A DNA stretch of 64,000 nt, taken from Faecalispora sporosphaeroides DSM 1294. Its GTDB lineage: Bacteria; Bacillota; Clostridia; Oscillospirales; Acutalibacteraceae. A program made the translations under genes and the position numbers. The notes below the pieces were generated by a model. That model was not told the origin of the DNA. It ran no database searches and worked only from the letters and a program-made list of their open reading frames with translations. Shown here one piece after another: positions 1-8,375 of this stretch. Every line of letters starts with the position of its first letter. The stretch's first letter is position 1. The stretch is from NCBI GenBank assembly GCA_000383295.1, contig KB911067.1:124001-188000 (forward strand), given 5' to 3'.

Positions 1-22
1 AGCAAGGAAAGGAGGCGGGAGT

Positions 23-493
23 ATGATTTACGACCACTGCGGCAGCCTGCTTTCTTACCGCGGGCTGTCTCCCCTGTTTGATCTTGCGCTGCGTTACCTG
101 GAAAGAACAGACCTGGCCGCTCTGGAACCGGGGAAATACCCGATTGACGTCGATGCGGTCTTTGTGCTGATTCAATCTCCTCGCACCCGCAGCCGTGCGG
201 AAGGCCGCTGGGAATCGCACCGGCGCTACATCGACATTCAATCCCTCCTCTCCGGCAGCGAGCGGATCGGGATCCAAAGCAACGAATCGCTCACTGTGGA
301 GGAGCCGTATGATTCAGGCCGAGACATCGCGTTTTACCGGGACAACGGGCAGGGGTTCTTTGTGCCGATGGCACCGGGGAACTTCGTCGTCTGCTTCCCG
401 CAGGACGCCCACATGCCCCTTGTGTGCGCGGACGCCCCGGAGCAAATCAAGAAGGCGGTGATAAAGATTAGAATACCCGAAGGAAAATCCTGA
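23..493 (+). CDS. YhcH/YjgK/YiaL (EbgC-like) family protein
   Basis: A 156-residue single-domain protein of the YhcH/YjgK/YiaL family, a cupin-like fold related to the EbgC subunit of evolved beta-galactosidase. Members usually sit in sugar or sialic-acid operons and probably act as metal-dependent sugar isomerases or anomerases. Visible family signatures are the ESHRRYIDIQ segment (about residues 64-73), the FPQDAHMP segment (about 125-132) and the terminal KKAVIKI strand, which supply the putative metal-binding His and Asp residues. The start has an AAGGAGG-type ribosome site. It begins a plus-strand operon with ribokinase, SIS and RbsD genes, which supports a sugar role. The exact substrate cannot be read from sequence. 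Confidence 0.85.
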   Translation: MIYDHCGSLLSYRGLSPLFDLALRYLERTDLAALEPGKYPIDVDAVFVLIQSPRTRSRAEGRWESHRRYIDIQSLLSGSERIGIQSNESLTVEEPYDSGRDIAFYRDNGQGFFVPMAPGNFVVCFPQDAHMPLVCADAPEQIKKAVIKIRIPEGKS

Positions 494-509
494 GAAAGAA
501 GAGATCCAT

Positions 510-1508
510 ATGTCACGAAAACCGAAAATACTTGTCGTTGGCAGTTTTGTGATGGACCTGATCGTAAAGACGGGGCAGTTCCCCAACGCGGGGGAAACGG
601 TGCTGGGGCTGGATTACCAGACGGCGCCCGGCGGAAAAGGAGCAAATCAGGCGGTTCAGGCGGCGCTCCTCGGCGCGCAGGTAACAATGGCCGGGAGAGT
701 CGGGGATGACGATTTCGGGCGCAGACTGATTGCCTCCTGCCGGGAGGCGGGCGTCAACACGGAGTTCGTTTCTGTGGACGGCACGACACACTCCGCCATC
801 GGCAACGTGCAGCTTGAGGTTCGGAACGGAACCACACGCAACCGCATCATTGTGGTCTCCGGCGCCAACATGGCGATCCGCCCGGAGGACGTCGCGTTCC
901 TGAAAGATTCCGTCGCCGAATACGATATGGTGATGCTCCAGCTGGAAATCCCCATGCAGATCAACGAGCTGGTGGCCGCGTACGCTTATGAAAAAAACGT
1001 TCCGGTTATGCTGAACTCCGCGCCCTCCGCCCCGCTCTCCGATGAACTGCTCTCGCATTTGACCTATATTTCGCCCAACGAGCATGAGGCGGCCGACCTG
1101 ACCGGCATCCCCATTCGGAAAGACGGGAAGCGGGTGAACATGGACGACGTTCATAAGGCCGCAGATATTTTGCTGGCAAAGGGCGTCAAAAACGTTGTGA
1201 TCACACTCGGGAACGCGGGCGCCGCTGTGGCAAATCGGGAAGAATTCCTCTATGAGCCGTGCATCGACGTGGTTGAGGTAAAAGACCCCACCGCGGCCGG
1301 AGACTCCTTTGTCGGCGCGTTTACCGCTTCGGTTTGCGCGGGGCTCAGCCATAAGGACGCGCTCCATTTTGCCAACTACACCGCAACGCTCACGGTTTCG
1401 CGCATGGGCGCACAGCCGTCCCTGCCAAAGCTTCCGGAAGTCGTTGCGCTCCTGCAGCGGGAAAACGATCTGACCTTCCGCCTCTCGGCTCTGGATGGTC
1501 TGAAATAG
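510..1508 (+). CDS. rbsK: Ribokinase (PfkB family sugar kinase)
   Basis: A 332-residue PfkB-family kinase that phosphorylates a sugar, most likely ribose to ribose 5-phosphate. The N-terminal half shows the substrate-binding GGKGANQAVQAALLG motif (about residues 43-57). The second PfkB signature near residue 255 reads DPTAAGDSFVGAF, with the catalytic Asp in GD. This is the usual DTxGAGD motif with two tolerated changes. The length is slightly longer than the typical 300-310 residues because of a C-terminal tail. It follows the YhcH-like gene by 16 bp and precedes a SIS-domain isomerase, so it is in the middle of one operon. The downstream RbsD/FucU gene makes a pentose or deoxyhexose the likely substrate. 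Confidence 0.9.
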   Translation: MSRKPKILVVGSFVMDLIVKTGQFPNAGETVLGLDYQTAPGGKGANQAVQAALLGAQVTMAGRVGDDDFGRRLIASCREAGVNTEFVSVDGTTHSAIGNVQLEVRNGTTRNRIIVVSGANMAIRPEDVAFLKDSVAEYDMVMLQLEIPMQINELVAAYAYEKNVPVMLNSAPSAPLSDELLSHLTYISPNEHEAADLTGIPIRKDGKRVNMDDVHKAADILLAKGVKNVVITLGNAGAAVANREEFLYEPCIDVVEVKDPTAAGDSFVGAFTASVCAGLSHKDALHFANYTATLTVSRMGAQPSLPKLPEVVALLQRENDLTFRLSALDGLK

Positions 1509-1523
1509 AAGGGAGACATATTT

Positions 1524-2138
1524 ATGATATCGGAAGGAACTCGCCAGGCCCTGCGTCAATTTCAGCAAACCTCTGCCGAGGAGATCGGCCACTTTATCCC
1601 CTCCATCACGCCGGAAAGCCTGGAACCGGCTGCCGAGCTGATTCTTCAGGCGCAAAAAAACGGGGGCCGCGTTCATATTACGGGCATCGGCAAGCCCTCT
1701 CATGTGGCCGCTTACATGGCCTCCCTGCTCTCCTCCACCGGCACCCCAACCTATTTTCTGCATGGAACCGAGGCGGTGCACGGCTCCTGCGGCCAGCTTG
1801 TCGCCGGGGATGTCGTCATCTGCATTTCCAACAGTGGAGAAACCGCGGAGCTGAAAGCTACCGTAACCGCCATCAAAAACAACGACTGCCGTGTCATTGC
1901 TGTTACCGGCAACCCCGAATCCTGGCTGGCAAAGAACGCCGGGGCAACCCTGCTGGCCAATGTCACACAGGAGGGCGGGCCGCTGAACCGCGCGCCCCGT
2001 GCCTCGATTCTTGCGGAAATGTATGTATTGCAGGCACTGAGCGTCTACTTACAGACCATACGCGGTCTCACTCCGCAGGAATATGTTCGGTGGCACCCTG
2101 GCGGAACCCTGGGGCAGCTTCGGGACGGCGAAAAATAA
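1524..2138 (+). CDS. SIS-domain sugar-phosphate isomerase (KpsF/GutQ-like, no CBS domains)
   Basis: A 204-residue SIS (sugar isomerase) domain protein. The motif GIGKPSHVAAYMASLLSSTG (about residues 53-72) and the phosphosugar-binding ISNSGETAEL stretch (about 110-119) are those of arabinose 5-phosphate isomerases such as KdsD/KpsF/GutQ. The C-terminal WHPGGTLG also matches that group. Unlike KdsD it lacks the two CBS domains, so it is a short, stand-alone isomerase. It sits 15 bp after ribokinase and just before an RbsD/FucU-type mutarotase, and is likely an aldose-ketose isomerase acting on the kinase product or substrate. A 6-phospho-3-hexuloisomerase-like reaction is an alternative. Confidence 0.82.
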   Translation: MISEGTRQALRQFQQTSAEEIGHFIPSITPESLEPAAELILQAQKNGGRVHITGIGKPSHVAAYMASLLSSTGTPTYFLHGTEAVHGSCGQLVAGDVVICISNSGETAELKATVTAIKNNDCRVIAVTGNPESWLAKNAGATLLANVTQEGGPLNRAPRASILAEMYVLQALSVYLQTIRGLTPQEYVRWHPGGTLGQLRDGEK

Positions 2139-2153
2139 AAGGAGGGACTGAGC

Positions 2154-2558
2154 ATGCTGAAATCCGGATGCATTCATCCCGGAATCATGAGCGCGCTTTC
2201 CCTGTGCGGGCACGGGGATAAAATTTTGATCGCCGACGGAAATTACCCGCTCTGCGCAAAGAGCGGGGGCGCCGCCAAAGTATATTTGGGGCTGACGGAA
2301 GGAATTCCAACCGTCACCGATGTGTTAAGGGCGCTTTTGAATTGCGTCACTGTTGAAAAAGCCGAGGTCATGCTTCCCGACGGCGAAGAACCGGAAATCT
2401 TCGCTGAATTTCGCACTCTTCTCGGCGGCATGAAGCTGGATGGCATCGACCGCTTCGGTTTTTATGACGCATGTGAGCAGCCCTGCGTTTGCCTTGCAAT
2501 CTCCACCGGCGAAAAGCGTACCTTTGCCAATCTTTTGATTACGGTCGGCGTCGCCTGA
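2154..2558 (+). CDS. RbsD/FucU family sugar mutarotase
   Basis: A 134-residue protein of the RbsD/FucU family, which interconverts pyranose/furanose or alpha/beta anomers of ribose or fucose. Family marks are the N-terminal GCIHPGIMSALSLCGHGDKI (catalytic His in the LCGHGD segment), the ADGNYP motif and the C-terminal FANLLITVG segment that resembles the FucU YANxxxxxG tail. It closes the plus-strand sugar operon. A very strong hairpin follows 63 bp downstream and may end transcription. FucU and RbsD cannot be separated with certainty from the sequence alone; the absence of a fucose isomerase nearby mildly favours ribose or a similar sugar. Confidence 0.85.
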   Translation: MLKSGCIHPGIMSALSLCGHGDKILIADGNYPLCAKSGGAAKVYLGLTEGIPTVTDVLRALLNCVTVEKAEVMLPDGEEPEIFAEFRTLLGGMKLDGIDRFGFYDACEQPCVCLAISTGEKRTFANLLITVGVA

Positions 2559-2620
2559 CCCCCTTTTCCCCGTGATTGGCAAGTCCAAAAGAAGCAAAAA
2601 AGGCCGGTGTTTTATCGTAC

Positions 2621-2683
2621 TCTTATGTAACGCAGCAGTGATCCCCCGCCATAGGCGGGGGATCACTGCTGCTTTACATAAGA
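2621..2683. terminator. Very long hairpin with 30-bp arms after the sugar operon
   Basis: Two 30-nt arms with a single mismatch flank a 3-nt loop (ATA). The hairpin lies between the converging ends of the RbsD-like and PHP genes, so it can serve as a bidirectional terminator, although no long T-run follows. It is followed without a gap by two smaller dyads (2681-2704 and 2704-2721). Confidence 0.6.
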
Positions 2684-2721
2684 CCATTTGAAAGGAAATG
2701 GTCTAGAACGGAATCGTTCTA
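2681..2721. repeat. Two contiguous perfect dyads after the long hairpin
   Basis: The first dyad is AGACCATTT, 6 nt, AAATGGTCT (2681-2704). The second is TAGAACG, GAAT, CGTTCTA (2704-2721). Each overlaps its neighbour by one to three bases, giving a chain of three hairpins together with 2621-2683. No coding sequence is visible in 2559-2819. Confidence 0.55.
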
Positions 2722-2819
2722 AAGGGAATCAATACGAAAAAGATGCACTTGAAAATCAGATTCTCATGGCAGCGAGTACCGTACAGATCAAGCACTGCCC
2801 GGCAGCCTACTTCGCGTAT

Positions 2820-3542
2820 TTATATTCTGGTGCAGGATTCGTTTAAAACGGCCCGGATTCCGTCCGGACTCAGGTTTAAGACCAGTTCCTGCGGAAAACC
2901 GACTTCTTCCAGCAAGGCATACGCCTCGTCAAAGCGGCCCACATCATACCAGATATGCGCGTCACTCCCCAAAATTACAGGCGTTCCAACGCGTTTGCAG
3001 GTATTCAAAAGCACCTTGGCGTTTTCCCTGCCGTTGAGCCGCGTGGAGTCGGGGATCAGGGAAGAATTGTTCAGCTCCAGCGCTACTCCAAGCTCCTTGG
3101 CCGCCTGTACCAGCGCTTCGTAATCCAAAGGATACCGGCTGTCGTCGGGGTGCGCGATGATTTTTACATAGGGGTTCCTCATCGCGCCGATCAGCGCCGC
3201 CGTGTTCTGTTCGGCGGTTCCGCTTGGGATGCACGGGGTGTGCAGGCTTGCCATGACGTAATCCAATCTTTGCAGCAGGGCTTCCGGCGCGTCGATCGTG
3301 CCGTCGAAATCACAGATATTCGCTTCCATTCCGCAGAAAACCCGAACTCCCTGCAAGGATTTCTGTACGACTTTATAGTTAATAAAGACATTGGGGTTGG
3401 CCCCGGGCATTTTTTCCGCGTGGTCACTGGTACCGATTGCCCAAAGGCCCTTTTGCCCCGCCTCTTCTATATTCTCCTTCAGGGTGCTGTACGCGTGGCC
3501 GCTGGCCAGCGTGTGTGTGTGAAGATCAAACAGTGCCTTCAA
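2820..3542 (-). CDS. PHP-domain phosphoesterase (YcdX-like)
   Basis: A 240-residue PHP-superfamily metal-dependent phosphoesterase. The N-terminal HTHT motif (residues 8-11), the TSDHAEKM segment (about 39-46), the Glu in CGMEANICD (about 72-80), ASLHTP, the IAHPDDSRYP segment and the C-terminal GSDAHIW motif give the usual trinuclear metal ligands of YcdX-type phosphatases. The start is TTG at 3542, overlapping the stop of the ABC ATPase gene in a TTGA arrangement behind a GGAGGAG site. It is therefore the last gene of the importer operon. Removing phosphate from an imported phosphorylated compound is a plausible role (inference); histidinol-phosphatase activity is an alternative that the context does not support. 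Confidence 0.85.
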   Translation of the reverse strand: MKALFDLHTHTLASGHAYSTLKENIEEAGQKGLWAIGTSDHAEKMPGANPNVFINYKVVQKSLQGVRVFCGMEANICDFDGTIDAPEALLQRLDYVMASLHTPCIPSGTAEQNTAALIGAMRNPYVKIIAHPDDSRYPLDYEALVQAAKELGVALELNNSSLIPDSTRLNGRENAKVLLNTCKRVGTPVILGSDAHIWYDVGRFDEAYALLEEVGFPQELVLNLSPDGIRAVLNESCTRI

Positions 3543-4576
3543 CCTATCTCCTCCTTTTTGATGAGAACCACCGATTCATTTAAGTCGTAGCTGGTCTGGA
3601 TGGGCGCATACACCGTAATCAAATTTCCGGCGCTTTCAACGGAATAATGAATCTCGCGCCCGCAGTACTGCCGGTTCCTGATTTTTCCGGGGATTCCGTT
3701 CCCCTGCTTTTCGATTTGGAGCTGATCGGGCCGCACGGGGTACAGCCCCAGCTTTTTCAGCTCCGGCCCCACGGTTTGGCCGGGGAAGCAGACGCGCGAG
3801 CTTTCCTCGTAAAAGCGGTCGCTGTCCCAGGTTCCGCGGAACAAATTGTATTTGCCGACGAAGGTTGCGGCGAACGGCGTACGGGGGTGCAGATAAATTT
3901 CTTTCGGCGTGCCGATCTGCTCCACTTCGCCGTCTTTCAGGATCATGATGCGGTCCGCCATGGCAAGCGCCTCGCTTTGGTCGTGTGTAACATACAGAAT
4001 CGTCGCCCCGGTCATGCGGTGAATGTCCTGAATCTCTTTTCGCATGCTGATTTTCAGCTCGGCGTCCAAAGCGCTGAGGGGTTCGTCCATCAGCAGAATT
4101 TTCGGCTTTGTGATGATGGCCCTCGCCAGCGCAACGCGCTGTTTCTGCCCGCCGGAGAGCTCATCCGGGTAGCGGCCGGAGAGCGCTGCAAGACCGACGC
4201 TCTCCAGCGTACGGTCAATCAGCTTCTGCTTTTCCGCCGCATCCATTCGCGCGTATTTCTTTTGCCGCAGGGGGAATTCCGCGTGCTGGCGCACCGTCAT
4301 ATTGGGCCACAGCGCAAACGACTGGAACACCATGCCCAAATCCCGCCGCTCCACCGGAATGCATTCCTCTTGAGAAGAGTATAGCACATCTCCCGCATAA
4401 ATAAAACCTTCGGTGGGCTGCTCAAAGCCCCCCACCAGCCGCAACAGGGTGGTTTTGCCGCAGCCGGAGGGGCCAAGGATGCAGACGAACTCGCCGTCCT
4501 CAATCTCGGCAGACACCTTCCACAGCGCCGGGTGGTCGCCGTACTTCTTAGATAAACCGCTGATCTTCAGGCTCAT
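3539..4576 (-). CDS. ABC importer ATP-binding protein (FbpC/AfuC type)
   Basis: A 345-residue ABC ATPase of the CUT1/FbpC group with a C-terminal TOBE-like extension. Walker A is GPSGCGKTT, the signature is LSGGQKQRVALARA, Walker B is ILLMDEPLSALD, and the switch His is in YVTHDQSEA. The open frame extends 44 codons upstream, but ATG 4576 is chosen because it overlaps the permease stop in an ATGA junction and starts the conserved strand. It energizes import of the solute bound by the lipoprotein at 6364-7428. Homologues move Fe3+, 2-aminoethylphosphonate, thiamine or hexose phosphate. The PHP phosphatase and isomerase neighbours favour a phosphorylated sugar over iron (inference). Confidence 0.9.
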   Translation of the reverse strand: MSLKISGLSKKYGDHPALWKVSAEIEDGEFVCILGPSGCGKTTLLRLVGGFEQPTEGFIYAGDVLYSSQEECIPVERRDLGMVFQSFALWPNMTVRQHAEFPLRQKKYARMDAAEKQKLIDRTLESVGLAALSGRYPDELSGGQKQRVALARAIITKPKILLMDEPLSALDAELKISMRKEIQDIHRMTGATILYVTHDQSEALAMADRIMILKDGEVEQIGTPKEIYLHPRTPFAATFVGKYNLFRGTWDSDRFYEESSRVCFPGQTVGPELKKLGLYPVRPDQLQIEKQGNGIPGKIRNRQYCGREIHYSVESAGNLITVYAPIQTSYDLNESVVLIKKEEIG

Positions 4577-6303
4577 AAAGCAGATTCCTCCATCTTTTGG
4601 GATGCTTTGAGGGGATACAGGCGGAGCAGCCCCGCATTCCGCCTTCTTTCGCACTTTTCCTTTTTCACCGGTTCCCGGCACACATACTGAACCAGTGCAT
4701 ATCCGCAAATGATCAAAAGAACGATCAGAACAGAAAACGCGTACGCAAGGTTGTAATCGCCGGACTGCTGCAGATTAAACACGCTCAGGCCGATCGTTTT
4801 GGTACCGGCGGATGCCAGAATGGAAGACAGCGTCATTTCGGTCAGGGCGGAGACAAAAATCAGAAGAGAGCTCGAAATGGTCTGCCGGAACAGCAGGGGA
4901 ATCAAAATTCGCTTCCACATCCGCGCGTTCCCGCTGCCCGACACATGCGCCGCTTCCTCCAGCGACGGGTGGACGGAAAGCATTGCCGCCGAGCTCCCCT
5001 TCACCTGAAGGATCAGGTACCGCGTCACATAAGAAACCAGCAGGATTTGGATACTGCCGTAAACACCCGGAATCGCGGACCAGTGAAAGATCATGGCCAG
5101 CGCCAGCACGATGCCCGGAATCGCGTAGGTGAGGGAGGAGCAGGCTTCCAGCAGGCGAACCGCCGGGCCGCTCCCGTGCAGCTTTTGATACGCCGCCGCC
5201 GTGCCGACCAGAATGCAGACCGCGCAGGTGACGAGCGAAAGCATCAGGCTGTTGCCGACGGCGCTGGATATACCGCTGTTCGTAAACAGGAACCGATAGT
5301 TTTGCAGCGAGAAATTCTTGAGCGAAAAGCTCTGGCCGTACAGGTCCTGAAAGGAAGCGGCGGTCATCGTGAGCAGGGGAACCAGATCGATCACCGCAAA
5401 GACCCCGATGCTGATCCATTCCACCCATCTTCTCGTTTTGTCCTTCAAAAGGATGCGCTCCGAAAAATCCGCGCGGATGCTGTCGGCCTGCTTTTCTTTT
5501 TGCGAAAAGGCGGAAATTCCCAGCGACCCGGCGATCGCCACGACAGACAGCATGACGGCCAGAGCGGAGGCCATGGAAAAGGCCTGCGAGCCGAAGCTGA
5601 TCGCCTTTTCATAAATATAGGTGCTGAGTACGGGGATGGAGGCCGGTATCCCGAGAAAGGCCGGAACGGAAAAATTGTCGATACACGAGAGAAAGGCCAG
5701 CACGCTGCCGCCGATGATCGCCGGGGCCGCCTGCCGAAGATTGATCCGCAGCAGCGTTTCCCATTGGCCGCAGCCCGAGGCGCGGGCGGCCCACTCCAGA
5801 TCCCGCGGGATTTTCCGCAGCATGTTCACGGTGGTGAGATACACCAGCGGAATATTGCAGATGCCGAGGATGAAGATGATCCCGCCCAGCGAATACAGGT
5901 TCACGGGGCCAAGGTGCAGCAGCCGCAGGAGCCGGTTCACCTCGCCGTTCCCGGCCAGCGCGCTGGTCCATGAAATTGTGATCACATAGGATGGAATGAT
6001 GAAGGGCGCCAGCACAAGCAGCTCGAGCAGCTTTTTGCGCCGGATATTCAGGTAAGCGACAACAAAGGCAAACAGAACGCCCAGAACGGTGGAAAGCGCG
6101 GTGGCCGCCAAAGAGATGACCACCGTGTTTCCAATGGCGCGAAGCGTGCGCGGCTCCTGAAGCAGCGCAGTGTAATTGCCGAAGCTGAAGCTGCCGTCGT
6201 GCTGCGTAAAGCTCATCAGCACCAGTCGCCACAGCGGAACCAAAAACAGGAAGGCGACCGCAACGCAGCCAACCGTTTGAAGCATCAGATTCCTTTTTTT
6301 CAT
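4573..6303 (-). CDS. ABC importer permease, fused double-permease (FbpB/AfuB type)
   Basis: A 576-residue membrane protein with two homologous BPD-type permease halves, each about six helices, as in FbpB, ThiP, PhnV-fused and AfuB proteins. Each half carries an EAA-like loop: one around EWAARASGCGQWETLLRINL (about residues 171-190) and one around EEAAHVSGSGNARMWKRILI (about 450-470). ATG 6303 is used because GGAGG lies nine bases upstream; the in-frame TTG at 6312 sits directly against that site. A hairpin immediately upstream separates it from the binding-protein gene. It forms the channel for the solute captured by the lipoprotein at 6364-7428. Confidence 0.9.
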   Translation of the reverse strand: MKKRNLMLQTVGCVAVAFLFLVPLWRLVLMSFTQHDGSFSFGNYTALLQEPRTLRAIGNTVVISLAATALSTVLGVLFAFVVAYLNIRRKKLLELLVLAPFIIPSYVITISWTSALAGNGEVNRLLRLLHLGPVNLYSLGGIIFILGICNIPLVYLTTVNMLRKIPRDLEWAARASGCGQWETLLRINLRQAAPAIIGGSVLAFLSCIDNFSVPAFLGIPASIPVLSTYIYEKAISFGSQAFSMASALAVMLSVVAIAGSLGISAFSQKEKQADSIRADFSERILLKDKTRRWVEWISIGVFAVIDLVPLLTMTAASFQDLYGQSFSLKNFSLQNYRFLFTNSGISSAVGNSLMLSLVTCAVCILVGTAAAYQKLHGSGPAVRLLEACSSLTYAIPGIVLALAMIFHWSAIPGVYGSIQILLVSYVTRYLILQVKGSSAAMLSVHPSLEEAAHVSGSGNARMWKRILIPLLFRQTISSSLLIFVSALTEMTLSSILASAGTKTIGLSVFNLQQSGDYNLAYAFSVLIVLLIICGYALVQYVCREPVKKEKCERRRNAGLLRLYPLKASQKMEESAL

Positions 6304-6318
6304 TTTTATCAACCTCCA

Positions 6319-6346
6319 AAAAGGCTGCGGAAAACCGCAGCCTTTT
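6319..6346 (-). terminator. Intercistronic hairpin between binding protein and permease genes
   Basis: A perfect 12-bp stem (AAAAGGCTGCGG / CCGCAGCCTTTT) with an AAAA loop is followed on the minus strand by T residues and then directly by the permease ribosome site. Such leaky terminators usually allow more binding protein than permease to be made (inference). Confidence 0.7.
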
Positions 6347-6363
6347 ATGCATTCACCCGGTTT

Positions 6364-7428
6364 TTAGCCAAACAGTTTGCTGAACTCTTGTTTGTCGCCG
6401 TCCCGTGTTTTGACAAGCTCCGAAATATTGTAGGTCAGATTCTTGATTTCGTCGACGGATTTGAATCCCTCCGGCGCCTTGATTCCGGACTTGATCGGCG
6501 TGTACCCGATCACAGAGGTGGCCGTCTGGCCGTCATCGGATAAAATGAAGTCCACAAACGCTTTGGCCTGCGCCTCATTCGGAGTTCCGTTTACAATTCC
6601 GATCGGCTCCGTCACGCTCAAAGAGCCTTCGCTGGGGTAAATGAACTCGACCGGCGAGCCCTTGGCCTTATCGCGCAGCGGCAGATAGTCCACCACGATT
6701 CCGCAGGATTTCTGACCGGCCAGCACCGCTTTTTCCACAGCGCCGTTGCCCTGCTGTACAGAAATTCCGTTTGCCTTCAGGGCCTTGTAAAAGTCCCAGC
6801 CGATTCCGTTTGTTCTGACCAGAACGCCGAGGTTATAAGCGGCGGCGCCGGAGTACAGCGGGCTCGGCATGATCAGGCTGTCCCGATAGGCGGCGTCCGT
6901 CAGGTCTTTGTAGCCGGTCGGCGCCTTTTTGACCATGTCGGTATTGATGACAATCCCCGTGGAGATGATTTTGGTGCCGGTGTAGGTATGTTCCGCATCG
7001 TAATAATCGCTGCTGATTCCCTTGAGCTCGGGGGACTCGTAGCTCATGAGCAGGTTTTCGGACTTGAGGGATTCAAAGGTGGCCGCATCCGCAACCAGGA
7101 GCAGATCCGCTTTGACCGCGCCCGCCTTTTTTTCCGCAAGCACTTTGCTGACGACCTCTTCGGTGCCGCTGCGGAACACATTCACCTTTACGTCGGGCTG
7201 TTTTTGGTTGAACGCTTCAATCAGGGCCTGTACATCCTGTTCCGGCTGAGAGGTGTAAAGCGTTACCTCCCCTTTCAGCTTCTCCGGCTGCTGTGCCGCA
7301 GAAGGATTTGCGGCGGATGACGCCGCGCCGCTCTGCGAGGAGGTGGAACCGGCCCCGGAACACCCCACAAAACCCGCCAGCATACACAAAGTAAGAATTC
7401 CCGCCGCGATTTTTCTGTTTGATTTCAT
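6364..7428 (-). CDS. Solute-binding lipoprotein of ABC importer (FbpA/AfuA family)
   Basis: A 354-residue extracellular solute-binding protein. A lipoprotein signal ends in LAGFVGC with the lipidated Cys at residue 23, followed by a Ser/Ala-rich linker. The mature part resembles the iron(III)/2-aminoethylphosphonate/hexose-phosphate binding family, with the opening VTLYTSQPEQDVQALIEAF and the closing VDFILSDDGQTA-type segment. It is the first gene of the transporter part of the operon and lies directly after the sugar-isomerase gene. The Tyr pair that binds iron in FbpA is not obvious here, which fits a non-iron ligand. A phosphorylated sugar is suggested by the neighbours. Confidence 0.87.
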   Translation of the reverse strand: MKSNRKIAAGILTLCMLAGFVGCSGAGSTSSQSGAASSAANPSAAQQPEKLKGEVTLYTSQPEQDVQALIEAFNQKQPDVKVNVFRSGTEEVVSKVLAEKKAGAVKADLLLVADAATFESLKSENLLMSYESPELKGISSDYYDAEHTYTGTKIISTGIVINTDMVKKAPTGYKDLTDAAYRDSLIMPSPLYSGAAAYNLGVLVRTNGIGWDFYKALKANGISVQQGNGAVEKAVLAGQKSCGIVVDYLPLRDKAKGSPVEFIYPSEGSLSVTEPIGIVNGTPNEAQAKAFVDFILSDDGQTATSVIGYTPIKSGIKAPEGFKSVDEIKNLTYNISELVKTRDGDKQEFSKLFG

Positions 7429-7429
7429 T

Positions 7430-8209
7430 TCAGACTCTCCTTTTGATTGTTTGAATATAGTTCATGTTTTCGTACAGCATGGTATATTCCTTCGAGCGAT
7501 CAAGGCCTTCCACCACCATGGGAAGATGGCTGCCCTGCAACACCGGCCACAGCTCCGGGAACGAAAAATCCCCGTCCGAAAGCGGCGTGTGATACTTGGC
7601 TCCGCGGCGGTTGCTGATATGCAGCTTTGATATGCGGGGGAGCTTTAAAAGAAAATCCTTCACCTCCGCCGCGTCATCACAGTGAGCTACATCCACCGTA
7701 TAAAAAAATTCCGGGTACAGGTCGCGCGTCAGCTCCTGAACCTGCCGGCGCGAGGTCATCATTTCCTTTGGAATTTTCTCCATCACCTCCAGCGACACAT
7801 CCACATTTTTGCCGCGCGCATACAAAAGGAGCTCCTCAAGACCCCGATACGCCAGCTCCCGGTAAAGCGGAAGCTCCCCGCAAAGGGATTCCCGCGGTGG
7901 GTGCACGGTGATTTCCGGGGCATGCAGCCTGCCAGCCAGATCGATGGAGGACTTGATTTCGCGGATCGAGGCCTCCCGAATGCACCGGTTCATCGAAGCG
8001 AAATTCAAATCCCATGTTTTGCTGTGCACAAACGCCTCAATCTGGTACTCCTCTATCAGCCGAAGGCATTCCTCTGCGCAATAGTCCCGGCTTTCAAACT
8101 GCTGCGCCCAAAACTCGATTCCCCGGGCGCCAAGCGTGCGGGCGGCCTGGAACAATTCGGGCAGGGACGCGCTCCACATCAGCGTAGAAGAAAAATAAAT
8201 GGAATTCAC
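7430..8209 (-). CDS. TIM-barrel sugar isomerase/epimerase (AP-endonuclease-2-like)
   Basis: A 259-residue xylose-isomerase-like TIM-barrel protein. Motifs include GARGIEFWAQQFESRDYC near the N-terminus, EITVHPPRES in the middle, DVSLEVMEK (metal-ligand Glu) and YTVDVAHCDDA (His and Asp ligands). GTG 8209 is taken as the start because GGAGG lies seven bases before it; the frame is open 19 codons further upstream but without a ribosome site. The gene leads the importer operon and is divergent from the RpiR regulator. It probably isomerizes or epimerizes the imported sugar derivative. The precise substrate is unknown. Confidence 0.8.
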   Translation of the reverse strand: MNSIYFSSTLMWSASLPELFQAARTLGARGIEFWAQQFESRDYCAEECLRLIEEYQIEAFVHSKTWDLNFASMNRCIREASIREIKSSIDLAGRLHAPEITVHPPRESLCGELPLYRELAYRGLEELLLYARGKNVDVSLEVMEKIPKEMMTSRRQVQELTRDLYPEFFYTVDVAHCDDAAEVKDFLLKLPRISKLHISNRRGAKYHTPLSDGDFSFPELWPVLQGSHLPMVVEGLDRSKEYTMLYENMNYIQTIKRRV

Positions 8210-8313
8210 CAGCCGTCCTCCCCTTTCAGTGCTGCACTTATCATATTCCCTCAACATTAAAATCACATTATCAAACCGTTATGCGATGATTAATAATTTT
8301 CATAAATTTTTTA

Positions 8314-8331
8314 ATGAAAAATAACTTTCAT
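8314..8331. promoter_or_regulatory. Candidate RpiR operator dyad
   Basis: ATGAAA, AATAAC, TTTCAT forms an 18-bp dyad in the AT-rich divergent gap. A TATAAT box at 8348-8353 precedes the regulator gene, and the dyad covers its expected -35 area. Further TTTTCAT and ATGAAAA half-sites lie nearby. A second copy of the same dyad occurs at 9553-9570. Confidence 0.5.
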
Positions 8332-8375
8332 TTTTGAAGAAAATCCTTATAATAAAAAGGAAAGGAGGCATCCGC

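Noticed and set aside
513-1781. A 422-codon minus-strand frame opposite ribokinase
   Set aside because: Antisense to ribokinase and SIS genes, with no ribosome site or motif.
4597-5973. A 458-codon plus-strand frame opposite the importer permease
   Set aside because: Composition is Arg/Gln/His-rich with no hydrophobic core or family motif, while the opposite strand is a clear fused permease.
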